Shown here: positions 1 through 7,444 of the stretch, piece after piece
How positions within the stretch are numbered: the stretch's first letter is position 1
Layout: every line of letters begins with the position of its first letter
Source of the DNA: an uncultured Prevotella sp.
Lineage (GTDB): Bacteria > Bacteroidota > Bacteroidia > Bacteroidales > Bacteroidaceae
NCBI GenBank assembly: GCA_905233555.1
Contig: CAJODF010000008.1
Coordinates: 1-41,808 of the forward strand
Length of the DNA: 41,808 nucleotides
Direction of reading: 5' to 3'
Position numbers and translations under genes: made by a program
The notes under the pieces: model-generated
The model's database searches: none
Seen by the model: only the letters and a program-made list of their open reading frames with translations
Told to the model about the DNA's origin: nothing

Positions 1-1333
1 CGGCCTCCTTGCGCTCTGCCTGAAACACCTCCTCACAATTCTCATTGAAGACATCCAAGAAACGCAAGTTGGGATTGCCTTCATAATATCCGCTATAGGA
101 ATAGTGGTCACAATTCTCAGCTTTAATCAGGTTCCAGTCGCCTCGGCGCAGAAACTTTTTGTCTTCATGACTCATCATCACGCCTTGATATTCATATTTT
201 TTAGTTATCTCGGCGGTATAATGCTCGCGCTCCTGCTCCTGAATCCAGACGAGGGCGGGAATCATGCTGCACAGAGAAGCCAGCCAGATGACAATCCAAA
301 GCACACGCTGTCCGATGCCCATCGGCTGTACCTTGCCAGCCTTGGAGAACAGCATGTGGGCAATGGCATAGAGAGGAATGGCCAGCGTCAGTACCAGCCC
401 CACGATGAAGACAATCACAATCCAGGGATGGACGCTAATCAGTTCCGACAGGTTCAGATCATCGATATCGAAGGGCAGAGTCATCCTCACCGACGGAACG
501 GTAAAGACGACAACCAACGATACGATGATCAACAACAGACAGACTAGCAACACCACCCCTACTATCGCAGCAATAGCCACGAAGAAGGCAGCGAGAATAG
601 AAAAGATCACGGAAAAGACAGAGCCCAGACACCCCCTTCGAGGCTGTGTGGGCTGATTATCCTCCACCACCACATCGGCCAGGCTCTGGGGCGTCACCTC
701 TTTACCTTCCATCTCCAAAACCTGCCTGGGCGTATCGGCCACGGGGATGGCAATGGCCAGCACGAAGTAGAAGATGATAAAGGCAATATTGACGTGGAGG
801 AAGAATCCGAAGCTAAACCAGATGCCGAACAGGGGGAACAGGAAGTTGGAGGCCAGTATCAACATGGCGTAGCCGATGCGCCACCAGGTGACGTCAGAGC
901 CTGTATAGGCCGCAATGCCCGAGAGCACACCTGCCACCATCTTGTCGTTGGGGTTGCGGTAGAGCCGTTTTCCGGCAGTCCTCGCACGGAAACTGTCCTT
1001 GATGCCCTGGGCGGCCGTTTGGAACGAGTCATACTTATGTCCGCCGTTCTCGCTGTCGTTCGTTTCTTCCTCGCCCTTGAGTTCCTCGGGCTTGCCGATA
1101 CGAGTGATGATATCCTTCACGTGCTCGATGGTGATGGCCTCGATGCCTTGCTGTTTCAGTTCTGCAAACAACTCTGCGATACGGGCCTCGATGTCGTTGA
1201 CTATTTCCTCGCCGCCCTCTTCGCGTCCGAACGACTGCCGTAGCGACTCGATATATTGCTGCAGCAGTTCGTAGGCATCCTCGTCAATCTGGAAGAGGCG
1301 CCCGCACAGGTTGATGGTAATGTTCTTCTTCAT
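1..1333 (-). CDS. PspC-domain integral membrane protein (3' end cut by window edge)
   Basis: 444 codons are visible from ATG at 1333 and the frame is still open at base 1. Residues 1-90 form a soluble helical segment beginning MKKNITINLCGRLFQ. Residues about 121-200 are a PspC domain (YRNPNDKMVAGVLSGIAAY, then two hydrophobic stretches). Three more hydrophobic segments follow near 235-280, 303-330 and 343-363, then a polar region. PspC proteins belong to phage-shock-type envelope stress responses at the inner membrane; Bacteroidetes commonly pair them with a PadR repressor, as here. The padR stop lies 50 bp upstream and no TAnnTTTG box was seen in the gap, so the two are probably co-transcribed. 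The exact role of this Bacteroidetes version is not established. Confidence 0.85.
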   Translation of the reverse strand, partial: MKKNITINLCGRLFQIDEDAYELLQQYIESLRQSFGREEGGEEIVNDIEARIAELFAELKQQGIEAITIEHVKDIITRIGKPEELKGEEETNDSENGGHKYDSFQTAAQGIKDSFRARTAGKRLYRNPNDKMVAGVLSGIAAYTGSDVTWWRIGYAMLILASNFLFPLFGIWFSFGFFLHVNIAFIIFYFVLAIAIPVADTPRQVLEMEGKEVTPQSLADVVVEDNQPTQPRRGCLGSVFSVIFSILAAFFVAIAAIVGVVLLVCLLLIIVSLVVVFTVPSVRMTLPFDIDDLNLSELISVHPWIVIVFIVGLVLTLAIPLYAIAHMLFSKAGKVQPMGIGQRVLWIVIWLASLCSMIPALVWIQEQEREHYTAEITKKYEYQGVMMSHEDKKFLRRGDWNLIKAENCDHYSYSGYYEGNPNLRFLDVFNENCEEVFQAERKEA

Positions 1334-1370
1334 ATTTTTACTTTTTTACCTTTTTACCTTTTTAATTTTT

Positions 1371-1405
1371 CACTTCTCACTTTTCACTTCTCACTTTTCA
1401 CTTCT
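1371..1405. repeat. Heptamer tandem repeat (CACTTYT)x5 across the padR 3' end
   Basis: Five 7-bp units alternate CACTTCT and CACTTTT. The array encodes the last residues of PadR (EVKSEK) and its stop codon, and continues into the gap before the PspC gene. It belongs to the family of 7-bp arrays found at other gene junctions in this window. Confidence 0.85.
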
Positions 1406-1743
1406 AACAGTTGTGGTGTGATGTTTTTGAGATAATTGATGGTGTTGTCGAGTTCGTTCCAGGCTGTGTCGAGCCCATCAAGGAACTGTTCCCCCTCTTT
1501 GCTGAGGGCATAGTACTTGCGGGGAGGCCCCTGCGTCGATTCCTGCCACTCGTATTGCAGCAGCCCGTCGTTCTTCAGTCGGGTCAGTAGCGGGTAGAGC
1601 GTTCCCTCCACCACGAGCAGTTCCGCATTCTTCAGTTGTTGGATGATGTCACTGGCGTACGAAGGCCGGTGCTTCAGGAGCAGTAGCACGCAGTACTCCA
1701 GCATCCCTTTCCGCATCTGTGACTTTGCATTCTCGATATTCAT
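1384..1743 (-). CDS. PadR-family transcriptional repressor
   Basis: 119 aa, the usual size for a short PadR protein. The N-terminal winged helix is evident: MLEYCVLLLLKHRPSYASDI, then the recognition-helix/wing segment VEGTLYPLLTRLKNDGLL, then PPRKYYALSKEGEQFL, the classic PadR wing. A C-terminal helix (residues 90-110) would serve for dimerisation. It sits directly upstream of the PspC gene on the same strand, an arrangement common in Bacteroidetes in which PadR is thought to control the operon. A dyad about 45 bp upstream of the start is a candidate autoregulatory site. The last codons lie in a heptamer repeat, so the C-terminal tail may vary between strains. Confidence 0.9.
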   Translation of the reverse strand: MNIENAKSQMRKGMLEYCVLLLLKHRPSYASDIIQQLKNAELLVVEGTLYPLLTRLKNDGLLQYEWQESTQGPPRKYYALSKEGEQFLDGLDTAWNELDNTINYLKNITPQLLEVKSEK

Positions 1744-1772
1744 ATTCTTTGCATCTTATATGATTCTGGGTG

Positions 1773-1780
1773 CAAAGATA
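1773..1780 (-). promoter_or_regulatory. -7 promoter box of padR-pspC unit
   Basis: TATCTTTG on the minus strand, followed by CACC, matches the Bacteroidetes TAnnTTTG element. It lies 29 bp before the padR ATG. No TTTG at the usual -33 distance; the dyad at 1789-1817 occupies that position. Confidence 0.65.
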
Positions 1781-1788
1781 AGAAAAAA

Positions 1789-1817
1789 CCTAGTACCTTG
1801 CAATACAAAGTACTAAG
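1789..1817. promoter_or_regulatory. Operator-like dyad in padR promoter
   Basis: Arms 1789-1800 and 1806-1817 are inverted repeats matching at 10 of 12 positions, with cores TAGTAC and GTACTA centred about 19 bp apart (two helical turns). The dyad covers the -33 region of the padR promoter. PadR proteins bind palindromes of this general form, so autorepression is a reasonable inference, not shown. Confidence 0.5.
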
Positions 1818-1867
1818 TTTTTGCCAAGAATTATATCTATTTAACAATTGAGCCCTATTCCGCGCCC

Positions 1868-2344
1868 TTATTTCGTCTTGAACATCACGTTCTCCTTACT
1901 CGTCAGGTAGCGGGCGTAGAGGGGTCTCCCTATCTCGTCCTCCGTCCACTCGTGCAGGAAGGCGTTGGGCGTCATGCGTATCATCAGGCTCTTGATGCCC
2001 TCCTTAAACAGCTCTGCCTGTGCCGGCGAGATCATCAGCCTGGCCGTCGAGTTAAACCTGTCGGCGAACCCGTGCCCTGCATCCGAGTCGATCATCTTGT
2101 TGTCGTTGACGACCTTTCCCGTCAGCGTGACGACGGAATCATTCATAAACTTAATCACCACGTAGGCGTCAGGCAGGATCTGGTTCGAACGCGAAAACGT
2201 CTGGATAGTAAAAACGGCCGACTCCGCCTTCGCCTCGATGTCCATATTCAGTTTGGTCTTCGGGTCCTCGCTGAAATGCACCTGGGCCCTGGCCCCTATC
2301 CCACTCGCCAGCATCACCGCCAGCATAAATAATTTGTACTTCAT
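1868..2344 (-). CDS. Small exported protein of unknown function
   Basis: 158 aa with a clear signal peptide (MKYKLFMLAVMLASGIGARA, cleavage before Q). The mature part of about 138 residues has alternating hydrophobic/polar strands (AVFTIQTF, AYVVIKFM, VVTLTGKVV) suggesting a small beta-rich periplasmic domain. I do not recognise a named family. The -7 box TATCTTTG lies at 2387-2394, about 43 bp before the start, so it has its own promoter. The next gene downstream on the same strand, padR, has a separate promoter. Confidence 0.75.
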   Translation of the reverse strand: MKYKLFMLAVMLASGIGARAQVHFSEDPKTKLNMDIEAKAESAVFTIQTFSRSNQILPDAYVVIKFMNDSVVTLTGKVVNDNKMIDSDAGHGFADRFNSTARLMISPAQAELFKEGIKSLMIRMTPNAFLHEWTEDEIGRPLYARYLTSKENVMFKTK

Positions 2345-2386
2345 ATCTTTTATTTATTAATAAGGTTTATTCTCATTTCGACGGTG

Positions 2387-2394
2387 CAAAGATA
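2387..2394 (-). promoter_or_regulatory. -7 promoter box for the exported protein at 1868-2344
   Basis: TATCTTTG followed by CACC on the minus strand. The inverted-repeat element begins about 60 bp further upstream (2455). Confidence 0.6.
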
Positions 2395-2454
2395 ATCAAT
2401 GTCGCCCATCCGTCCAAGGTTTTTTCCCTAAATGTCGATAGGAAAATCCCTAAA

Positions 2455-2689
2455 GTATTCAAGTATTCATGTATTCAACTAGGACAAGAAGGTTTTTGAA
2501 TTTTATTTTTCCATATGGGGATGATTTCGTCAGACCTCCTGATGGGATTGAAGAGATTATAGGTTAAATTTATATTAAATTATATTATTAATATTATATA
2601 TATTACAATATATATAATATTAAATGAATTTATTCGATGGAAAGTAAAAAACCTTCCTGTCCTAGTTGAATACATGAATATTTGAATAC
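2455..2689. repeat. Long inverted repeat element with AT-rich core
   Basis: Arms 2455-2497 and 2647-2689 are 43-bp inverted repeats with 41 matches. They flank a 149-bp AT-rich core that itself contains a perfect 17-bp inverted repeat (2588-2604 / 2607-2623). Each outer end is built from three 8-bp units GTATTCAA/GTATTCAT/GTATTCAA. The element fills much of the 438-bp gap between genes ending at 2783 and starting at 2344, and no ORF is visible in it. It could be a MITE-like non-autonomous element, an invertible segment, or a large RNA hairpin. No convincing target-site duplication was seen. Confidence 0.7.
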
Positions 2690-2713
2690 ATTGCCCTCCG
2701 AAATGGCATTTTG

Positions 2714-2750
2714 GAGTCCGCTTGAAGCGGAATGGGAGTCCCCTTCAAGC
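2714..2750. repeat. Paired 15-bp direct repeats with 7-bp palindrome
   Basis: GAGTCCGCTTGAAGC (2714-2728) recurs as GAGTCCCCTTCAAGC (2736-2750), 22 bp apart. The first copy overlaps the palindrome TCCGCTTGAAGCGGA (2717-2731). It lies between the inverted-repeat element and the 3' end of the gene at 2783-3346. Function unknown. Confidence 0.5.
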
Positions 2751-2782
2751 AGACTGGCAGGGAGGTACAGGGGGGAGTGAGT

Positions 2783-3346
2783 TTATTTAATTAATGTGGT
2801 GTCGCGGAGCATATCCCACTTGCGCTGGTACTCTTCTTCCTTCTCGCGCATGGCCTTCTGGTGCTTCTTGCGGCGGGAGCGCTTTTTTATAGCCTTGCCG
2901 ACGGTCTTGTCGAAGAGCCAGCCTGCGAGGGCCAGCACGTTGGGGCCTGCCGGAACCGCCTGAGGCAGTTGGTTGAGCAACGTTTGCTCTGCCGAGGGCT
3001 TCAGAATGTTCGCCATCCGCTCGTCGAAACGGCGACGGCCCCAGATGATGACTTCGCCCAGGGCGTTGGACACAGGCAGCAGCCAGACGGTGTCGCCTTG
3101 CAGTTCGGACGAGAGGATGTAACGCTGTTCGAAGTGGGGATGACGGAAGGTGAGGCGGCTGAAGCTGTCGGGCACGAGGAAGGTGCCGTCCCAGGCGGTC
3201 TGGAGGTTGTGGCCCTCGGGGGTATAGACCTGCACATCTCGCACGGGCATCTTCAAGTCGGCATCGACGACAACCATCCGGCGACGGGCCGACTCGGAGG
3301 CCAGTCCTAAAGCCATCGGTAATATGAGTGCTAACAATGGTTTCAT
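2783..3346 (-). CDS. Exported protein with carboxypeptidase-regulatory-like N-domain
   Basis: 187 aa from the ATG at 3346. The reading frame extends further upstream, but a TATTTTTG promoter box at 3356-3363 lies inside that extension, so the internal start MKPLLALILPMALGLASESA is preferred. After the signal peptide, residues about 25-100 (VVVDADLKMPVRDVQVYT, then AWDGTFLVPDSFSRLTFRHP) resemble the beta-sandwich carboxypeptidase-regulatory-like domain common in Bacteroidetes envelope proteins. The C-terminus is rich in basic residues (AIKKRSRRKKHQKAMREKEE) and probably helical. The precise function is unknown. It is expressed separately from its neighbours. Confidence 0.7.
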   Translation of the reverse strand: MKPLLALILPMALGLASESARRRMVVVDADLKMPVRDVQVYTPEGHNLQTAWDGTFLVPDSFSRLTFRHPHFEQRYILSSELQGDTVWLLPVSNALGEVIIWGRRRFDERMANILKPSAEQTLLNQLPQAVPAGPNVLALAGWLFDKTVGKAIKKRSRRKKHQKAMREKEEEYQRKWDMLRDTTLIK

Positions 3347-3355
3347 TCTCGGGTG

Positions 3356-3363
3356 CAAAAATA
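3356..3363 (-). promoter_or_regulatory. -7 promoter box deciding the start of the gene at 2783-3346
   Basis: TATTTTTG followed by CACC on the minus strand, 10 bp before the ATG at 3346, giving a very short leader. It rules out the longer open frame. Confidence 0.55.
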
Positions 3364-3453
3364 CGGCTTTTACTGTATAAATGTACACATAGTAACCTTA
3401 TAATATCTTATAGATATATAAATTAAAACAAGATTAATTCTTTTTCATTTAAA

Positions 3454-3485
3454 TTTGGTTATTTCAAATATTATTCGTATCTTTG
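3454..3485 (+). promoter_or_regulatory. Consensus promoter for lipoprotein-GH43 unit
   Basis: TTTG (3454-3457), 20-bp spacer, TATCTTTG (3478-3485): a near-perfect Bacteroidetes -33/-7 promoter, 30 bp upstream of the ATG at 3516, which is preceded by a purine-rich AGGGGAGAAAAAG. Confidence 0.8.
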
Positions 3486-3515
3486 CACAATACTAATTTA
3501 AAAGGGGAGAAAAAG

Positions 3516-3966
3516 ATGAAAAAAGTATTTGATTTTGTTGTCGGCCTGCAGTTTGTTTGCTGCCTGACATTGTTGACTGCGTGTCATAGTGAGGCGGATG
3601 TCCCCGTAGTGAATCCTGATGACGGATGGACGGAAGCGGAGAGGGAATATGCAAAATCCGTGATAGGCGTGTGGACGAACTTCAACAAAGAGACAGAGGC
3701 CCTTGAGGAGTCCTACTTCCTCTACGAGGTACGGGAGGGAGGCATCTTCGACGCTTATATGGTTTCGGGCAACGGCGACCCGAAGGCGAAGTATCAGACA
3801 CTCTCATTGTCGGGTACGTGGGAACCCGTCCTCGGCATTGAAGACCGGTGTGGTGGTGATGGACTTCGCCGGTATAGACATCCTGGTTGATGGCTTGTAC
3901 TTCACCAGAGGTATCGACCTACCTACCAATGTAGTTGAAAACAATAATCATCTTAAAACCAATTAA
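3516..3966 (+). pseudogene. Small lipoprotein gene with probable single-base frameshift
   Basis: From ATG 3516 the product starts MKKVFDFVVGLQF and has a lipobox ending in LTAC, so it would be a surface or periplasmic lipoprotein. The first frame stops at 3890 with an uncharacteristic tail (RCGGDGLRRYRHPG). The +1 frame from about 3840 continues sensibly (KTGVVVMDFAGIDILVDGLY) to a stop at 3966, 2 bp before the GH43 start. Removing one base near 3836-3842 would give one ORF of about 150 aa filling the space to the next gene. It may be a genuine mutation or a sequence error. The family was not recognised; residues about 40-110 resemble small lipoproteins that accompany glycosidases. It is probably co-transcribed with GH43. 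Confidence 0.55.
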
Positions 3967-3968
3967 CT

Positions 3969-5696
3969 GTGTATATACGAATTATGACAATGGCCACACT
4001 GCTGGCCGCAAATATGCACCTGAGTGCACAGGACCTGGAGAAGAACTATAAGGACACGAGCAGCGGCAACCCGATCAGCGGCAGCGTGTTCTGTGCCGAC
4101 CCGACGGCGCTGGACTATAAAGGACGCCTGTACGTGTATGGCTCGAACGACCACCAGGAATTCATTAAAAACGGAAAGAAAGGAAGCAACACTTACGGTG
4201 CAATCAAGTCGATCGTGGTCTTCTCGACGGACGACATGGTGAACTGGACGTTCCACGGGACCATCGACGTAGGTAAACTCTGTTCCTCGTGGGGATGGCG
4301 CTTTGGCAACTCATGGGCCCCCTCCGTGACGTGGCGCACGACAGCCGACGGCAAGGAGGAGTTCTTCCTCTATTTTGCCAACGGTGCCAGCAACGTGGGT
4401 GTCTTGAAGGCCAATTCGCCTCTCGGGCCTTGGAAGTCGCCACTGAGCAAACCGATGATCGATGGGGACACCCCTGGCGTGAGTCCCTGTAAGTGGTGTT
4501 TCGACCCGGGTGTGGTGATCGACAATAACGGCGTGGGATGGGTGACCTTCGGTGGTGGTGCACGCAACGAGAACAGCAGCAAGAGTACCAACCTGCAGCC
4601 CAACAACGCCTGTATCATCAAGTTGGAGGACGATATGATCCATCTGGACAGCAAGGCCATCAAGATTCCTGCCCCCTATCATTTCGAGGCCAACGAGATG
4701 AATATCATCAACGGCAAGTATGTCTATATCTACTGCACCCATTTCGGCGCACACGACATGTGGGAGACCTACGACAAGCGTGGCAGTTATTCTGCCCCTG
4801 GCGGCGGTGTGATGTGCTATATGGTGGGCGACGATCCGATGCACCCCGAGGATTGGGAGTATAAAGGCGAGTTCGGCCCCCACCCCGGTACGTCGGGCAA
4901 CAACCACTCGCACCTGCATAAGTTCCAGGGCGAGTACTATCATATCTACCACTCCGGCGCCCTGTTGGAGGCGATGAAGAGTGCCAAGGCTACCAACGGC
5001 GGCGACTACCGCTCCATCTGCGTGAACAAGGCGACTGTCAATGAGGAGACACAGAAGATCAACCGCGTGACGCTGAACAACTCCGGTGTGTCGGCAATCA
5101 AGAACCTAGACCCCTATGCCCTGCAGCAGGCCGAGACGATGGCCACCTGTGGCGGCGTGATGTATGAGGACTTCAGGAACGTCGAGCCGAACACGAAGGT
5201 CAGTTCATTGAGTAATGATGCTTCCGAGAATATGTACGTGAAGATGAAGGCAGGTGCCTGGACGATGGTACGCAATGCCAGCTTTGGCGATGAGGGTGCC
5301 AGGTCGTTTATGTTCCGTATTCAGGGAACGGGCAAACTGGAGATTCGTTTCAGGAAGTTCGACGACCCCGTGGCTGAGATGGAGTTCTCTGCTGACGACT
5401 GGGAGGACAAGGTGATCAGCGTTGACCCCGCGGTGTTCAAGGGCAAGCGCAACCTGTACTTCGTGTTTACGGAGGCCAAGAAGGTGCAGTTTGATGCCTG
5501 GAACTTCTCGCACGAGGATGCCAGCGGCATCGTTCCCATCCGCATAGCCGAGGGAGAGCCGAAGGCACTGTTCGACCTGAACGGACACCGCCTGACTGAC
5601 GGCACCCCGTATCGTGGTGTCGTCATCGAGCAGTATCAAGATGCCAGTGGAAAGATGCGGAGCCGCAAACGGGTGTCAGCGGATCCTGTCCATTGA
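3969..5696 (+). CDS. Secreted GH43 beta-xylosidase/arabinofuranosidase with CBM6-like domain
   Basis: 575 aa from GTG 3969 (ATG 3984 is an alternative that loses the N-terminal Arg). Signal peptide to about residue 20. The five-bladed GH43 fold spans about 30-370: catalytic base D44 in CADPTALDYKGRLYVYGSND, pKa-modulating D179 in CFDPGVVIDNNG, catalytic acid E240 in HFEANEMNIINGKYVYIY. Residues about 382-515 look like a CBM6 beta-sandwich. The last 45 residues (ALFDLNGHRL, then GVVIEQY and RSRKRV) resemble a Bacteroidetes C-terminal sorting-type tail. Likely substrates are xylan or arabinan side chains; the sequence alone does not settle which. It follows the lipoprotein by 2 bp, and its 3' end overlaps the convergent DUF4293 gene by 21 bp. 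Confidence 0.88.
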   Translation: MYIRIMTMATLLAANMHLSAQDLEKNYKDTSSGNPISGSVFCADPTALDYKGRLYVYGSNDHQEFIKNGKKGSNTYGAIKSIVVFSTDDMVNWTFHGTIDVGKLCSSWGWRFGNSWAPSVTWRTTADGKEEFFLYFANGASNVGVLKANSPLGPWKSPLSKPMIDGDTPGVSPCKWCFDPGVVIDNNGVGWVTFGGGARNENSSKSTNLQPNNACIIKLEDDMIHLDSKAIKIPAPYHFEANEMNIINGKYVYIYCTHFGAHDMWETYDKRGSYSAPGGGVMCYMVGDDPMHPEDWEYKGEFGPHPGTSGNNHSHLHKFQGEYYHIYHSGALLEAMKSAKATNGGDYRSICVNKATVNEETQKINRVTLNNSGVSAIKNLDPYALQQAETMATCGGVMYEDFRNVEPNTKVSSLSNDASENMYVKMKAGAWTMVRNASFGDEGARSFMFRIQGTGKLEIRFRKFDDPVAEMEFSADDWEDKVISVDPAVFKGKRNLYFVFTEAKKVQFDAWNFSHEDASGIVPIRIAEGEPKALFDLNGHRLTDGTPYRGVVIEQYQDASGKMRSRKRVSADPVH

Positions 5697-6137
5697 ACGA
5701 ACAAGTCGCTCATCAGCCCGGATGGCTCGCATGGCCATCAGATAGAGGATGAGCGCAACAGCAGGAAGGACGGCAGGCCACTCCGGACGGAAGTTAACCA
5801 CGCCCCATGATTTATCGCCTACCGTCTGTCCTAGGACGAAATAGCAGATATACCAACCGACGACCAGCAAGGCGTTGAGTCCGCAGAAGAGGGCTTGCGT
5901 CTTGCGGTTGTGGTATAAGAAGATGGTATAGCAGGCTATCACGGCTGTGGGCAGCAGGATGGCCATCAGCGGCCAGGTGTCGAAGTGGTGCTTGCCGAGG
6001 GCGTCGGTAAACCACAGGTTATAGACACGGGCCACCTCCAGTCCGGCTGCACGGAACGAACCGATCTGCATAGAAAGACACATGACGGTCAGTATGATGG
6101 CCGCCATGAGATAAAGAGTCTGTTTACGCTGTATCAT
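5676..6137 (-). CDS. DUF4293 family membrane protein
   Basis: 153 aa with four hydrophobic segments (about 8-28, 56-75, 81-101, 120-137), beginning MIQRKQTLYLMAAIILTVMC, the typical N-terminus of DUF4293. The function is unknown. It follows rpoZ by 9 bp in the bamD-rpoZ-DUF4293 order often seen in Bacteroidales. Its 3' end overlaps the GH43 gene on the other strand by 21 bp, so the two convergent transcripts share antisense sequence. Confidence 0.85.
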   Translation of the reverse strand: MIQRKQTLYLMAAIILTVMCLSMQIGSFRAAGLEVARVYNLWFTDALGKHHFDTWPLMAILLPTAVIACYTIFLYHNRKTQALFCGLNALLVVGWYICYFVLGQTVGDKSWGVVNFRPEWPAVLPAVALILYLMAMRAIRADERLVRSMDRIR

Positions 6138-6146
6138 TGCGAATGA

Positions 6147-6482
6147 CTAGTCCTGATTCATATTGTCACGCTGGGGGTCACGCCAATAGACCTTGTCCTC
6201 GACAAACTCCTGAGTGGCCAGCAGAGAGGGCTTCGGCAGTTTCTCGTAGTAGCGTGAGATTTCTATCTGTTCACGGTTCTCGAAGACTTCCTCCAGAGAA
6301 TCGTTGTAGGATGCGAACTCAGCCAGTTTCTTCGACAGGTCTTCCTTGATCTGCACGCTGATCTGGTTGGCACGCTTGGCGATGATGGCAACACTCTCGT
6401 AGATATTCTCGGTATCCTTGCAGAGGTCCATAATGTTACGGGTCACGGTATTAACCGGTGCTTTTGATTTCTTGTAATCCAT
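6147..6482 (-). CDS. rpoZ: RNA polymerase omega subunit, Bacteroidetes type
   Basis: 111 aa. The sequence matches the Rpb6/omega-like protein of Bacteroidetes: NTVTRNIMDLCKDTENIYES, AIIAKRANQISVQIKEDLSK, LEEVFENREQIEISRYYEKL, then PKPSLLATQEFVEDKVYW. Omega helps fold and assemble the beta' subunit. It lies between bamD and the DUF4293 gene on the minus strand. The 43-bp gap to bamD contains imperfect ACAATT heptamers and no clear promoter, so it is probably transcribed from the bamD promoter. Confidence 0.88.
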   Translation of the reverse strand: MDYKKSKAPVNTVTRNIMDLCKDTENIYESVAIIAKRANQISVQIKEDLSKKLAEFASYNDSLEEVFENREQIEISRYYEKLPKPSLLATQEFVEDKVYWRDPQRDNMNQD

Positions 6483-6492
6483 CTTTATATTT

Positions 6493-6520
6493 ACAATTTG
6501 ACAATTGACAATTTACAATT
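6493..6520. repeat. Heptamer repeat (ACAATTn)x4 between bamD and rpoZ
   Basis: ACAATT occurs at 6493, 6501, 6508 and 6515, with spacings of 8, 7 and 7 bp, filling most of the bamD-rpoZ gap. Confidence 0.75.
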
Positions 6521-6525
6521 TATAT

Positions 6526-7353
6526 TTAGTCTTTGATGACTTTCTTGCATTTGGTGATGTACTTCTCAGCCAATGAGACATTCTTCGAGTCGGGATACTC
6601 ATTGAGGAAGCCGTAGCACTCATCCTCGGCATCACGATAGCGGTCGAGACGCCTCTCTTGGGTGGAGTTCTCGGCCAACTGGAACTTGCTCTTCATGATG
6701 AGCAGGGCAAAGTCCTCGCGCCAACGGGAGTAGGGATACTGCTTGAGGGCGTTCTGGGCTGTGATGATACAAGAGGTGTAGTTGCTCTCGTCGTTCTTGT
6801 TGATATTGCCGAAATAGCCGCCGAGATTATAGTAGAGTTCGGCAGAGAGCAGTTCCTTCACTACCAGTTTGTCCTGCAACTCATAGAGACGATCCTGTGC
6901 TACCGGACGCAGTTTGGAGTCGGGATAGAGGTCGAGGAACTGCTGGTAGGCATTCATGGCGCCGATGGTAGGCGACTGATCGAGACGGGGCTCCGGAGAA
7001 CCCTCATAGAGTGTCTGACCCACGTAGAAGGATGCTGATTCGGCATAGATACCTCGCGGATAGCGGCTAATATATTTCTTGAAGGTGGCAGAAGCAGCCT
7101 CATAGTCGCGATTGCAATACTGGGCCATTGCCAGCATATAGAGGCTTTCCTGATCCTCCTCAGAACCTTTCTTGATAGTAATGATTTCCTCCAAGAGGGT
7201 CGCTGCTTGCTGGAACTTACCCATCGCAAAGGCCTCCTTGGCGTATTCGTATCTGTAGTCGTTGTCAGTCGATTTATAGACCTTACCGAATTCTCCTGCG
7301 CAACTGCACAGAAGTAACGTCATACACGTACCTATTAAAAGACTTTTCTTCAT
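6526..7353 (-). CDS. bamD: Outer membrane protein assembly lipoprotein BamD
   Basis: 275 aa from ATG 7353. The longer frame is rejected because a TAACTTTG promoter box at 7363-7370 falls inside it. Signal peptide with lipobox LLLCSCAG, then TPR-like helical repeats: RYEYAKEAFAMGKFQQAATL, SLYMLAMAQYCNRDYEAAS, ASFYVGQTLYEGSPEPRLDQ, NAYQQFLDLYPDSKLRPVAQ, and a conserved C-terminal SLAEKYITKCKKVIKD. BamD anchors BamA in the complex that folds beta-barrels such as the porin encoded at 10414. First gene of the bamD-rpoZ-DUF4293 unit. Confidence 0.92.
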   Translation of the reverse strand: MKKSLLIGTCMTLLLCSCAGEFGKVYKSTDNDYRYEYAKEAFAMGKFQQAATLLEEIITIKKGSEEDQESLYMLAMAQYCNRDYEAASATFKKYISRYPRGIYAESASFYVGQTLYEGSPEPRLDQSPTIGAMNAYQQFLDLYPDSKLRPVAQDRLYELQDKLVVKELLSAELYYNLGGYFGNINKNDESNYTSCIITAQNALKQYPYSRWREDFALLIMKSKFQLAENSTQERRLDRYRDAEDECYGFLNEYPDSKNVSLAEKYITKCKKVIKD

Positions 7354-7362
7354 TTCGGGGTG

Positions 7363-7393
7363 CAAAGTTACGACTTTTCGGCAAAATAACAAA
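7363..7393 (-). promoter_or_regulatory. bamD promoter
   Basis: On the minus strand TTTG (7390-7393), 19-bp spacer, TAACTTTG (7363-7370), then CACCCC; full consensus spacing. The bamD ATG follows after 9 bp. Confidence 0.75.
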
Positions 7394-7410
7394 GGATTTT
7401 AATAAAATTA

Positions 7411-7438
7411 TGAATTGGGAATTATGAATTATGAATTA
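7411..7438. repeat. Heptamer repeat (TGAATTA)x4 upstream of uvrB
   Basis: Units TGAATTG, GGAATTA, TGAATTA, TGAATTA. The array ends 6 bp before the uvrB -7 box and so occupies the -33 region. Confidence 0.85.
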
Positions 7439-7444
7439 TTTTCG

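Noticed and set aside
104..1243. Plus-strand ORFs in the first 1.3 kb
   Set aside because: The minus strand carries one continuous PspC-domain frame through this region; the plus ORFs overlap each other and show no family features.
3836..3850. Programmed ribosomal frameshift in the lipoprotein gene
   Set aside because: No slippery heptamer or downstream structure typical of programmed sites; a mutation or sequence error is simpler.
4311..4952. Minus-strand ORF opposite GH43
   Set aside because: Shadow of the GH43 gene; hydrophobic Val/His-rich composition typical of antisense frames in this genome.
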